From Pectobacterium carotovorum (GTDB lineage: Bacteria; Pseudomonadota; Gammaproteobacteria; Enterobacterales; Enterobacteriaceae): DNA of 64,000 nt. The stretch is from positions 248,001 through 312,000 of the forward strand of contig NZ_JAXAFK010000001.1 of assembly GCF_033898505.1 (NCBI RefSeq), read 5' to 3'. Of the stretch, positions 46,101 to 53,907 are shown piece after piece (positions within the stretch are counted from its first letter, which is position 1; each line of letters opens with the position of its first letter). Made by a program: the position numbers and the translations under genes. The notes under the pieces are model-generated. The model was not told the DNA's origin, searched no databases, and saw nothing but the letters and a program-made list of their open reading frames with translations.

Positions 46101-48771
46101 TGTTGATGGCGATGCTGTCGCCAGATTTATCAACGTTGATACTCTGGCTTCCGCTCGCGGCGTTGCCTGCTTTGTTGCTCACGTTAACGCTAATGCTGTG
46201 CGCGCCATCCGCCAGCAAGGCGATATCTGCGGTTGAAACGTTGATGCTCCAGACACCGCCGGATTGCACGGTGGCAAGATAGGTTTTCCCATTCAGGCTA
46301 ATGGTGACAACCTGCCCCGCCTCAACGTTGGTGGTGGTCCCGCTTAATTGCTGGCTGACTTTTGCTTCTGCGCCATCAATGACGTTATCGTCCGCGAAGT
46401 TATTGATGGTAATGGTTGGAGCCGTGGTTGCGCCGCTGTCGATGGTCAGTGGACGGGTTACCGTTGTGGTGTTGCCTGCGGCGTCGGTCAGCGTAACGGT
46501 CAGGTTATGGTTCCCGTCCGCGATAGCCACCAGATCGGCCGTTGGCAGCGTGATGCTCCAGTTTCCGTCGTTGCCGACGGTGGTGGTATAGGGTTTGTCA
46601 TTCAGCGTAACAGTGACCGTGCGACCGGCTTCGCTGAGCGATGCCGTTCCGCTGACCACCTGATTGACGGCCAGTTCTGCACCGTTGAGGACATCGTCCT
46701 GCGCGATAGCGGAGACGTTGAGCGTCGGCGGCGTTGTATCAACGCTGATGTTCTGCGTTACGGTGGTTTCGTTGCCTGCGATATCGCGGACAACAATCTC
46801 CAGCACGCTGATGTTGTCTGATGGCAGACTTTGCAGGACGTCTTTGGGGATCGTCACCGTCCAGTTCCCGTTGGCATCTACCGTTCCGGTAACGTAATTC
46901 CCACCGATCGTCAGACTGACGGTTTGTCCTCTGCCGCTAATCCCGGTTTCCCCTTTGATGACCTGATCCTGCGCGGCTTCGGCTGCGTTTAATACGCCGT
47001 CGGTGAAAGGCGGTGTCAGCGTGATGGAAGGGAGGGTATTGATGTGTACATCCAGCGTGTGGTTGACGGTGACGGTATTACCACTGACTCCCTGGACGCT
47101 GGCAGTCAGGGTGTTGCTGCCGTCTGACAGCAGAAGCAGGTCGGCGCTGGGGATATCCACAGACCATTTGCCGTCTGTCCCCGTTGTGGTGGTGTAGGGT
47201 TTTCCGTTCAACGTCACCGTGACGGTTTGGCCTGCGGCGACGTTGGCGGTGGTCCCGTTGATCGTCAGCGGTTGTCCTGCTTCCACGGCATTCAGGCGGT
47301 CATCTGCTGAGACGATGCTGATGTTGACTGCTTCGGCGTTAGTGTCCACCGTGATGGTTTGCGGCGGCAGCGTGGTGGTGTTGCCTGCTTTATCTGTTAA
47401 TGACGCCACCAGATTGTAGGTACCGTTAGTCAACGCCTGCATGTCGCCGGAGGGAATGAACACACTCCATGAACCATCGCTTCCTACCGTTGTTGTGTAG
47501 GTCGTGCCGTTAAATGTCACCGTCACGGTCTGGCCGACATCCGACAGGGAAGCGGTACCGGAGACAGACTGTGAGGATTGCAGTTCATCGGCGGTGATCA
47601 GGTTGTTGCCGGTAAACGGCGACAGGGACAGCTCCGGCGGTGTGGTGTCGACAATGATGGTGCGGTTGACCACGGTGGTATTGCCGGCGCTATCGCTAAT
47701 CGTGAACGACATCGCGTGTTCGCCTTCGCTCAGTGCACGAAGGTCTGTGGCCGGTACGGTCAGGGTCCAGTTACCCGCGGCATTAATGGTCGTGGTATAG
47801 GTTTTCCCATTGAGCGTGATAGTGACGTTCTGACCCGCTTCCCCCGTTCCGTTCAGGACCTGGCCGTTTGCCAGCTCTCCTACGGTGAGGTAATTGTCGC
47901 CCGTAAATTTATCCACGGTTAAATTCGGCGGCAGGGTATCAATGGTGAGATCGACAGTTTTCTCATGGACGACGCCGTTCGCACCCGGCACGCTCACTTT
48001 TAATGCGTAAATGCCGTCTTGCAGTCCGGTAAACGCATCTGCTGGCAGCGTAAAGCGCCAACTGCCGTCGGCTGCAATGCTGGTGGTGTAAACCACGCCG
48101 TTCAATGTGATGGTGACGGTTTGCCCCGCGCTGACGCCAGAGGTTTTCCCGCTGAGGACGTGAGATTGGCCGATCTCCGTACGGTTCAGACTGTTATTTC
48201 CGGCAAAGGGATCAACGGTTAAAGGTTCTGGCTGTGCCGGTGGTGTCGTATTGTTGTCATTGCTTGATGAGGCAACGGCGACTGCGATCCCCGCGACAGC
48301 GGCTCCGCCGACGGCGACAGCCCCCAGAATGCTGCCTAGCGTGGCTGTCGATAGCGTGCTGGTAGTGGTACTACCAATCAGCAATGACGTCATGTCGCCC
48401 AGCGTGGAGTATTCTGGCGTAAGCGCAACGGCTTCTGCTGCAAGTGCGGCTCCTTCAGCCGCCGCTGCACCCGAGAACTGCGCATGGATGAGACGGGTAC
48501 CATCGTCAAAAACCAGCTCGCTGTGATAACCGGCTGCATCCAGTGTGAAGAAGCTTTCATAGCGGACGGTGGTACCGTCTTTCATGTGCAAGATAAGATC
48601 GTTGCCGACGCGCTCATAGCGAGAGACCATATCTGGCGTGCCATGGATTCGAACGGTGCTGCTTTCCAGTAGTTCGACGTTTCTCGTACCCTGTGGAACG
48701 TTTTCTATGAACTGGCCATTCTGGCGCGACAGGATATTCACATTTCCAGCAATAACATTCATATCTGACAT
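34162..48771 (-). CDS. Giant BapA-like repeat adhesin secreted by type I system
   Basis: One uninterrupted 4869-residue frame. Residues 1-100 form a BapA-type prefix domain (MSDMNVIAGNVNILSRQNGQ). Next come an Ala-rich stretch and a hydrophobic glycine-zipper-like segment (about 147-168, LGSILGAVAVGGAAVAGIAV) that could retain the protein during export. From residue 186 to about 4635 there are about 44 Ig-like repeats of about 100 residues with the pattern GQTVTVTLNGKTYTTTVG, DGSWSV-IP-ADL, SVTDAAGNT. The C-terminal 235 residues carry two RTX-like calcium motifs (GGEGDDIIT, GGDGIDTLV) and the uncleaved type I secretion signal. There is no cysteine in the repeats, as in LapA/BapA/SiiE adhesins. 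It should mediate attachment to surfaces or plant tissue and biofilm growth. Cognate exporter genes follow. No LapD or LapG gene is in the window. Confidence 0.95.
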   Translation of the reverse strand: MSDMNVIAGNVNILSRQNGQFIENVPQGTRNVELLESSTVRIHGTPDMVSRYERVGNDLILHMKDGTTVRYESFFTLDAAGYHSELVFDDGTRLIHAQFSGAAAAEGAALAAEAVALTPEYSTLGDMTSLLIGSTTTSTLSTATLGSILGAVAVGGAAVAGIAVAVASSSNDNNTTPPAQPEPLTVDPFAGNNSLNRTEIGQSHVLSGKTSGVSAGQTVTITLNGVVYTTSIAADGSWRFTLPADAFTGLQDGIYALKVSVPGANGVVHEKTVDLTIDTLPPNLTVDKFTGDNYLTVGELANGQVLNGTGEAGQNVTITLNGKTYTTTINAAGNWTLTVPATDLRALSEGEHAMSFTISDSAGNTTVVNRTIIVDTTPPELSLSPFTGNNLITADELQSSQSVSGTASLSDVGQTVTVTFNGTTYTTTVGSDGSWSVFIPSGDMQALTNGTYNLVASLTDKAGNTTTLPPQTITVDTNAEAVNISIVSADDRLNAVEAGQPLTINGTTANVAAGQTVTVTLNGKPYTTTTGTDGKWSVDIPSADLLLLSDGSNTLTASVQGVSGNTVTVNHTLDVHINTLPSITLTPPFTDGVLNAAEAAQDQVIKGETGISGRGQTVSLTIGGNYVTGTVDANGNWTVTIPKDVLQSLPSDNISVLEIVVRDIAGNETTVTQNISVDTTPPTLNVSAIAQDDVLNGAELAVNQVVSGTASLSEAGRTVTVTLNDKPYTTTVGNDGNWSITLPTADLVAIADGNHNLTVTLTDAAGNTTTVTRPLTIDSGATTAPTITINNFADDNVIDGAEAKVSQQLSGTTTNVEAGQVVTISLNGKTYLATVQSGGVWSINVSTADIALLADGAHSISVNVSNKAGNAASGSQSINVDKSGDSIAINIIASDNLLSRAESLQPLAISGNTANVPAGQTVTVTLNGKNYTTTVAADGSWTLQIPSADLQLLSDGNATLTASVTVAGGAAVTDAQTLGVHIHTLPQPTIDTPFGNGSLNGTEALVSQTITGHTGVSGAGQTVILSLGGKSYTGTVDTAGNWKVTVPAADLQQLPEGDNTLLVTAQDAAGNQAGKTFVSHTDFTAPTLTIGTIAGDDTINLVESQSNQTVNGTASISEAGRTVVITFDGQFYTGVVGSDGNWSINLPTAALRGMADGNYKLSASLTDAVGNTVSVEKSIELSADPAFQPTIFVNAFVNENNIITAADLKVSQWLTGTSSNVETGQIATILLNKKFYFATIKSGGNWSVEIPAADMAQLSEGTVSITAQVADQAGNSGSHENWSNVDMDNDSISISIVALDNQLNRLEASQPLTISGSTVNVTPGESVTVTLNGKTYIGTIAANGSWSVTVESSDMLALPDGTATITASVANPGDVPVTASRDIDIHINNLPQPTINQPFGDGILNIIEAASGQNLTGKTGIVGGNQSVIITLNGKTYAATVDNQGNWSAALPAADLKLLPSGVQTLHVEATDTAGNSIEITRDITVDLALPVLTLRPLTNDGIINAAESLNDQTISGNALQSDAGRTVTVTINNKNYQAQIQPDGSWSTTIPTADLQALADGNYTVTATLTGASGNSTTSTGALTLDASPANLPLLTVNAIALNNIIDGGEINVAQIISGGSLNVEAGQRVTVTLGDNTYTTTVDSNGQWRVSVPSVDLIHLAQGTHTVTIGVNDASGNPATLSQTITVNTSLSGIAIDTVAGDDKLNQLEVAQDLIVNGSSQNVAAGTTVTIMLNGKSYDGVVQPNGSWSITVSAADVSALADGNTTLTVTTVDSAGNALSGSRTIDVFTHSSPTLTLNTPFSDGILNAAEAGVTQTLSGTTGIASPGQTVTATLGGVTYTGVVDTAGNWTISLPVNGLQNLPNGTTALQVSVSDAAGNSSTLTSNITVARTPPTLATGNFATDNILNSTEVQSSQLLTGTASPSSAGQTVTTTLNGKTYSSTVGSDGTWSITIPSADLSNLSDGNYSLVTRLTDTAGNTTTTTQAIVVDASPLNAPVVTIGTFAGNNIIDGAEVRVSQVLSGTSKNVEQGQTVTISFNGKPYTAQVLSNGNWSTTISDADMALLANGSQTITVSVSDISGNTATSSSIVTVNTNASGLSIAPITGDNQLNVQEAASGITINGGAVNVAPGTDVNVILNGKTYTVQVQPDGTWSATIQPGDLQVLGDGIITVNVTAVDQAGNALSGTQQLGVSIHNPPVASLHMPFSNGYLNLSDAQGGQTLYGTTGLRGAGQTVSITIGTTVYAGTVDGSGNWSLQLPSSVLTALADGLLNISVTVSDVAGNTSTVQGSAFVDLTPPVLTINPIGTDDIINIAESLQPVVISGTSPINDSGRPIIVNVTINGQIYQGLAQADGTWSVTVPAGDLQNMPNGVTAITATLTDAAGNTGTVSHSIVLDTDPAKAPTLTIATLSTDDYLNLAESGQPLTISGSSQNVEQGQQVTITLNGGIYFATVGADGSWSVQVPATDVGNIPDGKQTVSASVTDVSGNPGSATHNITVITDAANLPGITIATLSGNDVVSAQDTQSDLLISGSTTNVQVGQRVTVTLNNKTYLATVGADGSWSTTVPASDVQNLPQGNQNVTATVSDIAQNPATATHPFTVDTVPPLLSIDMLVDTSDIGLADALAGLPLSGKGEAGLLITIKVGTAVYSTVADSNGIWQIAITANDLLALGDGVKTLEASVTDGAGNASTSSIDITLKTQSLPTLTLNALYDNNVLTSAELAAETTIGGTYTNLPVGAAIQVTIGAYTVTGVTLAGGLWSATIPANALSILADGNVQVSATVTDSAGNTGSASGTLDVVIHTNFAISIATPFVDGVLNQAESTVDQLLTGTTGLIDPGQSVSVSVTNGTITTTYSATVAANGQWSVTLPAADLSAFGDGTHTINVTVTDHAGNIGTGSGTFSSIIVGVPVASLDTPFGDGKLSLADAQPGATLSGQTGLSSNVGQTVSVSINGTSLPATVNADGSWSLSLDRQTLIDLPDGTVNFTVTVTDSAGNTSTAAATANVLTTTLPAATLDLPFGDGILNATEIQAIQTLTGKTGITSAGQEVIVTVTNKATLVDTTFTATADGLGGWSRELSLADLAIFTEGNYSISVKVTDWVGNTSTSASLDVSSAQTLPAPIIDVIPFGIDNILSGTEAASALTFSGRTQIGGNGQSVKLEIDLNGIRYTATVDNAGNWSVTLPPNALNSLVDGQHTITVTAVDAAGNTGSTPITFTSDLTPPTITLNTPFDDGYLSIAEAATLAGRTLSGNAGDAVNVTVTFGGQPLVTQLSGGVWTATLTPTQLSLLADGTHNIVITATDSLGNSATLNSQAILAVQASPTLAITAFAGLDGLNYAESRTTQTISGTATGLEVGQNVTVRLNNVDYTAKILAGGTWSVTIPSAALQALANTTYTITADATDKAGNPATQANVGFNVNLTPPPIVMVIDPIAGDNIINASEINGNITISGRSIGPSSSNTVVSVNIGSSPLVAITDANGFWSTTIPASVYFTTQGNVNITATSLDATLTRTVLVDTIAPTLNIEAFAGDNVLGGTEASTAQTITGTASTTEAGQLVSVVLNGKTYTAQVSATGTWSVSVPAADLAQLSDGSHTITATLADRAGNTTTDTQIVTVDTGIPLLSVTLFDDNILTLAEAVAGAAITGTGEVGATVTLTAGPLTGTTTVGSDGKWTIPVLSANLQNLIDGPQVIGVTLTDTSGNTAHLDVTLDVALNKTLGAGITDIFGNDGILNLAESLVTQVISGNATGNYLGAKVQVTVLGNTVEGTVGANGAWSVALSPNLLTGLSNGLLAVNVDIIDSHGNVKNQLVNIDVLKSSPTINSVVAFADGALNAADVTTSQIISGIVSGGSVALGATVSVTLGTKLYTGITVGAGGAWSLSVPALDLQALQDGTLALGVVVTDYAGNTASQIVNVPTVIKNLPSITLNPVFGDSLLNLGDLLVNQTLSGTATGLAGRTITLSIAGSQIATATVGSDGKWSAAVTPSVLGILQGLGSGDFTVSATATDSVGNSTTGSAGIKFDFAQPVITLNPVFGGDGFLNAAEALVAQTISGVVTNASVGSQVAVTLAGKTFLSTVGAGGAFSLTLQPSDLSALVDGNTTLNVSITNTSGNIGTINNAIGIIAKNLPTISLGSLFGGDGFLNAAEAALTQTISGTTTNAVAGSSVVIRIGTLTLNATVGSDGTWSTSVTPLQLSGLANGNLTVSATVTDPAGNSTGVSAGLNVAILPPTIALNPLFNNGVLDLTSLLSAQTISGTTTNVSAGTAINVTLGSKTYTTTVGANGSWSLPVPNLDLKALTDGVTSVGVRLVDAAGNVGQQASNISVAINGQPTLTLNPLFGGDGLLNAVEAAAGQVISGTSTNAIGSTIQISLGTKTYSAVVQSNGSWSVSLPSLDLNSLTDGTLSLSASLTNAAGKSASAGASIGVGVHTLPTVSLGSLFGGDGYLNLAEAGVNQIISGTTTNAAGGSITLTVGGLVLNATVASNGTWSVTVPSANLTSILDGNLTVGVTVTDRYGNTNNTSSNVIVKTHQLPQLGIDAVGSLIGNTVGLLANGVTVSGTSRYVQQGAKVTVTLLGQTLQGTVGADGKWSAHFSSSLLGINVFNVGAILTALLGTAVEASVTDQAGNFTGVSAGLTSGISLGLPLMSMMALDVDDSSLVQVASLSSEPLDTGENAEVQPLTVSSKMAAATLSETHAIDNSASTEVENSVYAIGGVVINLADGSVQTGEEVEGGEGDDIITLSTLDFTQIDGGDGIDTLVLDGTELNLDLTALGLKIDNVEIFDLGQNGTNSITLDLDRALNVTDRPEDDLLIVGGEGNQVNLIPGEGVWSTVGQRDIDGQRFDVYHHSSLDSANNLGDVLVQQGLLVNMV
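35175..37000 (-). repeat. Three-domain superrepeat near the adhesin C-terminus
   Basis: Ig-like repeats 38-40 and 41-43 form two units of about 910 bases. In each, the first domain starts LNP-F without GGDG (FGDSLLNL, FNNGVLDL), the second LNP-FGGDG, and the third LGSLFGGDG. This is a separate duplication event from the four-domain unit farther upstream. Confidence 0.6.
41565..47625 (-). repeat. Four-domain (about 1.21 kb) superrepeat inside the adhesin
   Basis: Ig-like repeats 3-22 fall into four recurring classes. One ends its first motif NVEAG (FADDNVIDGAE type). The next has ADNQLN-type starts and NVAAG. The next has PF-DG-LN and GVSGAG. The last has SLSEAG. The class order repeats five times, although the first unit lacks a typical NVEAG domain. 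NVEAG-class domains start near 46415, 45203, 43985, 42770 and 41563, so the period is about 1213 bases (404 residues). Confidence 0.75.
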
Positions 48772-49482
48772 GAAATAGCCTCTTACTTATCATCTACAAC
48801 CATTGTCTGGATACATCCCCCGGCAGATCGATTCGGCAACGGGAGTGTATAGGTATATGTGCAACCAAAAATGGTGCACAAAAACAGGCCTGGTTTAGAA
48901 AACAGTAAAGTATGGCTAATTTGAGTACTGCGTAGGCCCCTTTCCATAGGGAATCTGCACGGTATGAGATTTGTCCGATTCTTGATATTTATAGGTGCGG
49001 CTTAACTAAAAATCCAACTTTTTTGAAATGTTTTGAAAATAAAAAGTATGACAATATTCTTACGTATTAAATGGCTTAGCAGTATTACCCTTCTTTATTA
49101 ATAGTTACCACACTAATTATCATGTTTAATTACCATCACTTAGTGTTCATGATGACGTGATACTACGTTTTTTGTGCGTTTTTTGTGCGGAAGGCTCAGA
49201 TAACTCACCGCACAGGGGAAAGTGTTATCTTTATTGTTTGTGTCAATTTGTGTTTATTGTTATTAGGAGGGGAAACGGGCATCAACGATGCGTGTCACCG
49301 ATGAAATGATAACTAATCGTGATAATTCATCATGGTTTCTAATGCGTTGTGCTGACGAGGCTGGATGGGGAACTTGGGGATAGGGCGTCTGGCGTAACGC
49401 TCGATATGAGAATTATTCTTGATATCACAGTCACCACCATTAAACTGCGGGCGATTGTTTTCAGCATAGAGACCAGGTTGTT
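48772..49482. promoter_or_regulatory. Divergent promoter region of adhesin and yojI
   Basis: The 711-base spacer is AT-rich near 49000-49260 (GTTTGTGTCAATTTGTG, TTTGTGCG repeats) and holds no convincing gene. A 24-base imperfect palindrome GATATGAGAATTATTCTTGA (continuing TATC) lies at 49403-49426, about 57 bases before yojI. Such a long upstream region fits heavy regulation of the adhesin. Confidence 0.4.
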
Positions 49483-51129
49483 ATGGAGTTGCTCCGCATT
49501 GTTTACCAACAATACCGTTGGCCATTTCTTGCCGTTATCCTGTTAAGTTTGTTGAGTGCCGCGTTGGGCATTGGACTGATTGCCTTTATCAACCTGCAAT
49601 TGATTGAAACGGTCAATCAATCGTTGAGCGTATTGCCGCAGTTTCTGGGCTTGCTGCTGCTCCTGATGGGGGTGACGCTGGTGTCGCAACTGGCGTTGAC
49701 CACGCTAGGACACCATTTCGTTTATCGTCTGCGCGGGCAGTTTATCAAGCGTATTCTGGACACCAACATTGCGCGTATTGAGCAGATCGGCAGTGCGCAA
49801 CTGCTTGCCAGCCTGTCCAGCGATATCCGCAATATCACGATTGCGTTTGTGCGTCTGCCGGAGCTGATTCAGGGCATTGTGCTCACCATCGGTTCAGCGG
49901 TTTATCTTGCCTGGCTCTCCCCGAAAATGCTGGTGGTAACGTCCGTTTGGATTGCGATAACGCTCTGGGGCGGTTTTATGCTGGTTTCCCGCGTGTATAG
50001 CCATCTCACTAAGGTGCGGGAAGCGGAAGATCGTCTTCAGAAAGATTACGAAACCGTGATTAACGGGCGTAAAGAACTCACGCTCAATCGTGAGCGGGCG
50101 CAGAAGCTGTATGAAGACATTTATCAGGCCAATGCGCAGGATTACCGAGAGAACGTGATTCGTGCTGACACCTTCCACCTCAGCGCGGTGAACTGGTCGA
50201 ATATTATGATGCTGGGCGTGATTGGCGCGGTCTTTTTCATGGCAAACAATCTCGGCTGGGCGGATACCAATGTTGCCGCGACGTATTCACTGACGCTGCT
50301 TTTTTTACGCACGCCGATGCTACAGGCCGTTGGCGCACTGCCGACGCTGCTGAGTGCGCAAGTTGCGTTTAATAAGCTGAAACGTTTTGATTTGGCGGAT
50401 TATCAGGAGCCGTTTCTCGCTGCGATTGCCCCTGCGGATTGGCACACGCTGGAACTGCGTGACGTGGTGTTTCGCTATGACAATTCCGGGTTTGAAGTCG
50501 GACCGATCAATCTGGTGATAAAGCGCGGCGAACTGGTGTTTCTGATTGGTGGTAACGGAAGCGGAAAATCTACGCTGGCGATGCTGCTTACTGGGCTTTA
50601 TACCCCGGTTTCCGGCTCGTTGCTGCTGGATAACCGCCCCGTTACGGCAGAAACGCGAGAGGATTACCAAAAGCTATTCTCTGCCATTTTTACCGATTTC
50701 CACCTGTTCGGGCAGATGATGGGCCCGCAGGGAACGGAACCGGATACGGCGCTGGTCGACAGCTGGCTGGATCGCCTGAACATGCGGCATAAGCTGACGC
50801 TGGAGAATCATCAGGTGATGAACTTACAGCTTTCTCAGGGGCAGCGTAAACGTGTTGCGCTGCTGCTGGCCGTCGCCGAACAGCGGGACATCTTACTGCT
50901 GGATGAATGGGCGGCCGATCAGGATCCGCAATTCCGCCGTGTGTTCTATCTTGAGCTGTTACCGCAATTGCGTGCATTGGGGAAAACGATTGTGGCGATC
51001 AGCCATGACGATCACTACTTTGAACATGCCGATCGCCTGCTTGAAATGCATCAGGGAACGCTGTCTGAGCTGACGGGAGCCGCGCGTGAACAGGCCTCGC
51101 AGGATGCCGTGGCACAGATTAGCCGGTAG
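49483..51129 (+). CDS. yojI: ABC exporter YojI
   Basis: The 548-residue protein fuses a six-helix membrane domain (residues 1-300) to an ATPase domain. Walker A is GGNGSGKST, the signature LSQGQRKR, and Walker B with the unusual DEWAADQDP; the switch His lies in AISHDDHYF. The DEWAADQDP and HADRLLEM blocks match E. coli YojI, which exports the lasso peptide microcin J25 and belongs to the cyclic-peptide exporter group. It is divergent from the adhesin gene. A hairpin terminator follows. Confidence 0.93.
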   Translation: MELLRIVYQQYRWPFLAVILLSLLSAALGIGLIAFINLQLIETVNQSLSVLPQFLGLLLLLMGVTLVSQLALTTLGHHFVYRLRGQFIKRILDTNIARIEQIGSAQLLASLSSDIRNITIAFVRLPELIQGIVLTIGSAVYLAWLSPKMLVVTSVWIAITLWGGFMLVSRVYSHLTKVREAEDRLQKDYETVINGRKELTLNRERAQKLYEDIYQANAQDYRENVIRADTFHLSAVNWSNIMMLGVIGAVFFMANNLGWADTNVAATYSLTLLFLRTPMLQAVGALPTLLSAQVAFNKLKRFDLADYQEPFLAAIAPADWHTLELRDVVFRYDNSGFEVGPINLVIKRGELVFLIGGNGSGKSTLAMLLTGLYTPVSGSLLLDNRPVTAETREDYQKLFSAIFTDFHLFGQMMGPQGTEPDTALVDSWLDRLNMRHKLTLENHQVMNLQLSQGQRKRVALLLAVAEQRDILLLDEWAADQDPQFRRVFYLELLPQLRALGKTIVAISHDDHYFEHADRLLEMHQGTLSELTGAAREQASQDAVAQISR

Positions 51130-51136
51130 CGTAAAT

Positions 51137-51159
51137 CAGCGCGGCGGAATGCCGCGCTG
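51137..51159 (+). terminator. Hairpin after yojI
   Basis: CAGCGCGGC and GCCGCGCTG form a perfect 9-bp stem around GGAAT. There is no T-run, so it may act with Rho or only protect the message end. Confidence 0.55.
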
Positions 51160-51335
51160 TGAGGGATCACACACCGTTAATATGAAGTTTTACAGGCATA
51201 TATTAATCCGTTGAATTCTGGGGCATTATAAGCGCCAATGTTGGCAGGCTGCCAACAGAGTTGAGGTTTTTTACTTACAGATCAGGCACCTGACGTATCT
51301 GATCTGCCACTTAACTCAATAAGTTGGTATATGTT

Positions 51336-52385
51336 ATGAAAAGGATGTTTAACGCATTATTCGTTGTTGTTTTTGTTTGTTTTTCGTCTCTGGCAAATGC
51401 GGCAGAAAACCTACCTAACATTGTCATTCTGGCAACGGGCGGTACGATTGCGGGTTCCGCAGCGGCCAACACGCAAACCACGGGGTATAAAGCGGGTGCG
51501 TTGGGCGTAGAGACGCTGATTCAAGCGGTGCCAGAGCTGAAAACGCTTGCCAATATTTCAGGTGAGCAGGTTGCCAGCATCGGTAGTGAAAATATGACCA
51601 GCGATGTTCTGCTGAAGCTGAGCAAGCGTGTGAACGAGCTGCTGGCACGCAGCGATGTTGATGGCGTGGTGATTACACACGGTACGGATACGCTCGACGA
51701 ATCGCCTTACTTCCTGAACCTGACGGTGAAGAGTGACAAGCCTGTGGTCTTTGCTGCGGCGATGCGTCCGGCAACGGCCATCAGCGCCGACGGCCCAATG
51801 AACCTGTACGGTGCGGTAAAAGTTGCAGCGGATAAAAATTCCCGCGGCCGTGGGGTGATGGTGGTGCTGAATGACCGTATCGGTTCTGCCCGTTTCATCA
51901 GCAAAACCAACGCTTCTACGCTGGATACCTTTAAAGCGCCGGAAGAAGGTTATCTGGGTGTGATTATCGGTGACAAAGTTTACTACCAGACTCGCCTGGA
52001 CAAAATCCACACCACGCGTTCCGTATTTGACCTGACCAACGTAGATAAATTGCCTGCTGTCGACATTATTTATGGCTATCAGGACGATCCAGAATACATG
52101 TATGACGCAGCCATCAAACACGGCGTAAAAGGCATTGTGTATGCGGGGATGGGCGCCGGTAGCGTATCTAAACGCAGTGACGCAGGCATCCGTAAAGCGG
52201 AAAGCAAAGGCATTGTGGTTGTACGTTCCAGCCGTACCGGTAGCGGTATTGTACCACCGGATGCAGGCCAGCCTGGTCTGGTTGCCGATTCTCTGAGCCC
52301 GGCTAAATCACGTATTCTGTTGATGCTGGCGCTGACGAAAACAACAAATCCTGCGGTAATTCAGGACTACTTCCACACGTATTAA
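51336..52385 (+). CDS. ansB: Periplasmic L-asparaginase type II
   Basis: I take the ATG at 51336 ([18 protein letters not shown]) over a TTG four codons earlier. The 349-residue precursor has a signal peptide ending near NAA. Catalytic motifs are complete: ATGGTIAGS with the nucleophile Thr, HGTDTLDES with the second Thr-Asp pair, and [17 protein letters not shown]. It hydrolyses L-asparagine, and some L-glutamine, to the acid and ammonia in the periplasm. The sequence is of the soft-rot enterobacterial type from which therapeutic asparaginases come. It is monocistronic with its own terminator. Confidence 0.96.
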   Translation: MKRMFNALFVVVFVCFSSLANAAENLPNIVILATGGTIAGSAAANTQTTGYKAGALGVETLIQAVPELKTLANISGEQVASIGSENMTSDVLLKLSKRVNELLARSDVDGVVITHGTDTLDESPYFLNLTVKSDKPVVFAAAMRPATAISADGPMNLYGAVKVAADKNSRGRGVMVVLNDRIGSARFISKTNASTLDTFKAPEEGYLGVIIGDKVYYQTRLDKIHTTRSVFDLTNVDKLPAVDIIYGYQDDPEYMYDAAIKHGVKGIVYAGMGAGSVSKRSDAGIRKAESKGIVVVRSSRTGSGIVPPDAGQPGLVADSLSPAKSRILLMLALTKTTNPAVIQDYFHTY

Positions 52386-52410
52386 TCGCCTGAGCGGTTT
52401 ATAGTGTGGT

Positions 52411-52438
52411 AGCCCCGCCTTTAAACGCGGGGCTTTTT

Positions 52439-52439
<1 letters not shown>
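52411..52439 (+). terminator. Rho-independent terminator after ansB
   Basis: AGCCCCGC and GCGGGGCT form an 8-bp stem around CTTTAAAC, followed by a run of T. The T-run merges with the start of the following ERIC element. Confidence 0.88.
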
Positions 52440-52711
<272 letters not shown>

Positions 52712-52844
52712 TTTCCTGTCATCCCATTTTTACTTTTAGTTATTCAACTTTTCGTTTCCACTGAGAAGTCACTTCCCTCTCTGTTGATTTTATCGGTATG
52801 ATTCAGCCCACGACAAAGCAGGTAATCACCCCCATTTATCTTTG

Positions 52845-52906
52845 ATACCCGAAATAGTTCGAGTTGCGGGACAGTCGACGTACGTGCAGCTTGAGGTATG
52901 ACAGGG
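52845..52906. repeat. Short ERIC derivative (62 bp)
   Basis: Only the two ends of ERIC are left: ATACCCGAAATAGTTCGAG and GTGCAGCTTGAGGTATGACA. The central half is deleted. It is 32 bases before the aroL start. Between this and the long ERIC (52712-52844) I see no gene. Confidence 0.8.
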
Positions 52907-52938
52907 CGGGTGAGTAAAGAAGAAGGATACGTCATTAC

Positions 52939-53460
52939 ATGACACACCCCATTTTTATGGTTGGTGCCAGAGGCTGTGGGAAGACCACCGTCGGGCATCA
53001 GCTGGCGCAGGCGTTGGGATATGACTTTGTCGACACCGACCTGTTTATGCAGCAGACCACCAATATGACGGTGGCTGATGTGGTCGCGCAGGAAGGATGG
53101 CATGGATTCCGCCAGCGTGAAAGTCTGGCGCTCCAGCAGGTGACATCTAACCGCTGCATCGTCGCGACGGGCGGCGGTATGGTGCTTGCGGAAGCCAACC
53201 GACGCTTTATGCACGATAAAGGCACCGTTATTTACCTGCATGCGGATGCGGAGCTGCTGGCCCAGCGCCTGGAAGAAAACCCGCAGGATAACCAGCGGCC
53301 CACGCTGACCGGCCGTCCTATCGCGGAGGAGATGGCCGATGTCCTGGCTGCGCGCGAGGCGCTTTATCGCGGTGTCGCGCACCACGTTATCGATGCATCG
53401 CAGTCGCCGGAAGCGATTGTGGCAAGCGTATTGAAGGCGCTGCGCTTGTCGGCTGCATAG
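52939..53460 (+). CDS. aroL: Shikimate kinase II
   Basis: The 173-residue enzyme phosphorylates shikimate in the pathway to aromatic amino acids and chorismate. It has Walker [11 protein letters not shown], the shikimate-binding DTDLFMQ and [10 protein letters not shown] segments, the GGGMVL loop, the LID region ([14 protein letters not shown]) and the adenine loop region. The form without a long LID and with its position near ppnP identify it as AroL rather than AroK. An AAGAAGGA site lies 12 bases before the ATG. In E. coli TyrR and TrpR control the gene; I could not confirm their sites here. Confidence 0.94.
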   Translation: MTHPIFMVGARGCGKTTVGHQLAQALGYDFVDTDLFMQQTTNMTVADVVAQEGWHGFRQRESLALQQVTSNRCIVATGGGMVLAEANRRFMHDKGTVIYLHADAELLAQRLEENPQDNQRPTLTGRPIAEEMADVLAAREALYRGVAHHVIDASQSPEAIVASVLKALRLSAA

Positions 53461-53596
53461 AAGATGACCGGACACTGGCAAAATAATCACCAGTCAGTGT
53501 TACCGAACACTAACTTTCAATGAATAGATCGTGACAGTGGCGCGACTCTCCTTTTAAGATGAATTTTCTGAATTTTTCGACGATAGGTGCCGCGCT

Positions 53597-53881
53597 ATGC
53601 TGAATGTAAATGAGTATTTTGCAGGGAAGGTAAAATCAATCGGTTTTGAAGGCGACGGCATTGGCCGCGCGAGTGTCGGCGTCATGGATGCGGGTGAATA
53701 CACGTTTGGAACCTCGCAGCCGGAAGAAATGACGGTCATCACCGGGGCATTGAAAGTACTGTTGCCAGGCGCGCCGGATTGGCAGGTTTTCACTCCGGGA
53801 GAAACGTTTTTCGTTCCGGGAAAAAGTGAGTTCAATTTGCAGGTAGTCGAACCGACCTCTTATTTGTGTAAATACCTGTAA
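53597..53881 (+). CDS. ppnP: Pyrimidine/purine nucleoside phosphorylase PpnP
   Basis: The 94-residue single-domain cupin matches E. coli PpnP (YaiE): [38 protein letters not shown] and the C-terminal FEL-like [15 protein letters not shown]. It splits several nucleosides with phosphate in the cytoplasm. An AGGTG site precedes the ATG. yaiA and aroM, which lie between aroL and this gene in E. coli, are absent. Confidence 0.93.
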   Translation: MLNVNEYFAGKVKSIGFEGDGIGRASVGVMDAGEYTFGTSQPEEMTVITGALKVLLPGAPDWQVFTPGETFFVPGKSEFNLQVVEPTSYLCKYL

Positions 53882-53907
53882 TTTATCCTCTCCTTATCAA
53901 TGAAATG

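Noticed and set aside
51158..51172. TGTGAGGGATCACAC as a CRP site before ansB
   Set aside because: The half-sites are 4 bases apart rather than 6, and the site overlaps the yojI hairpin.
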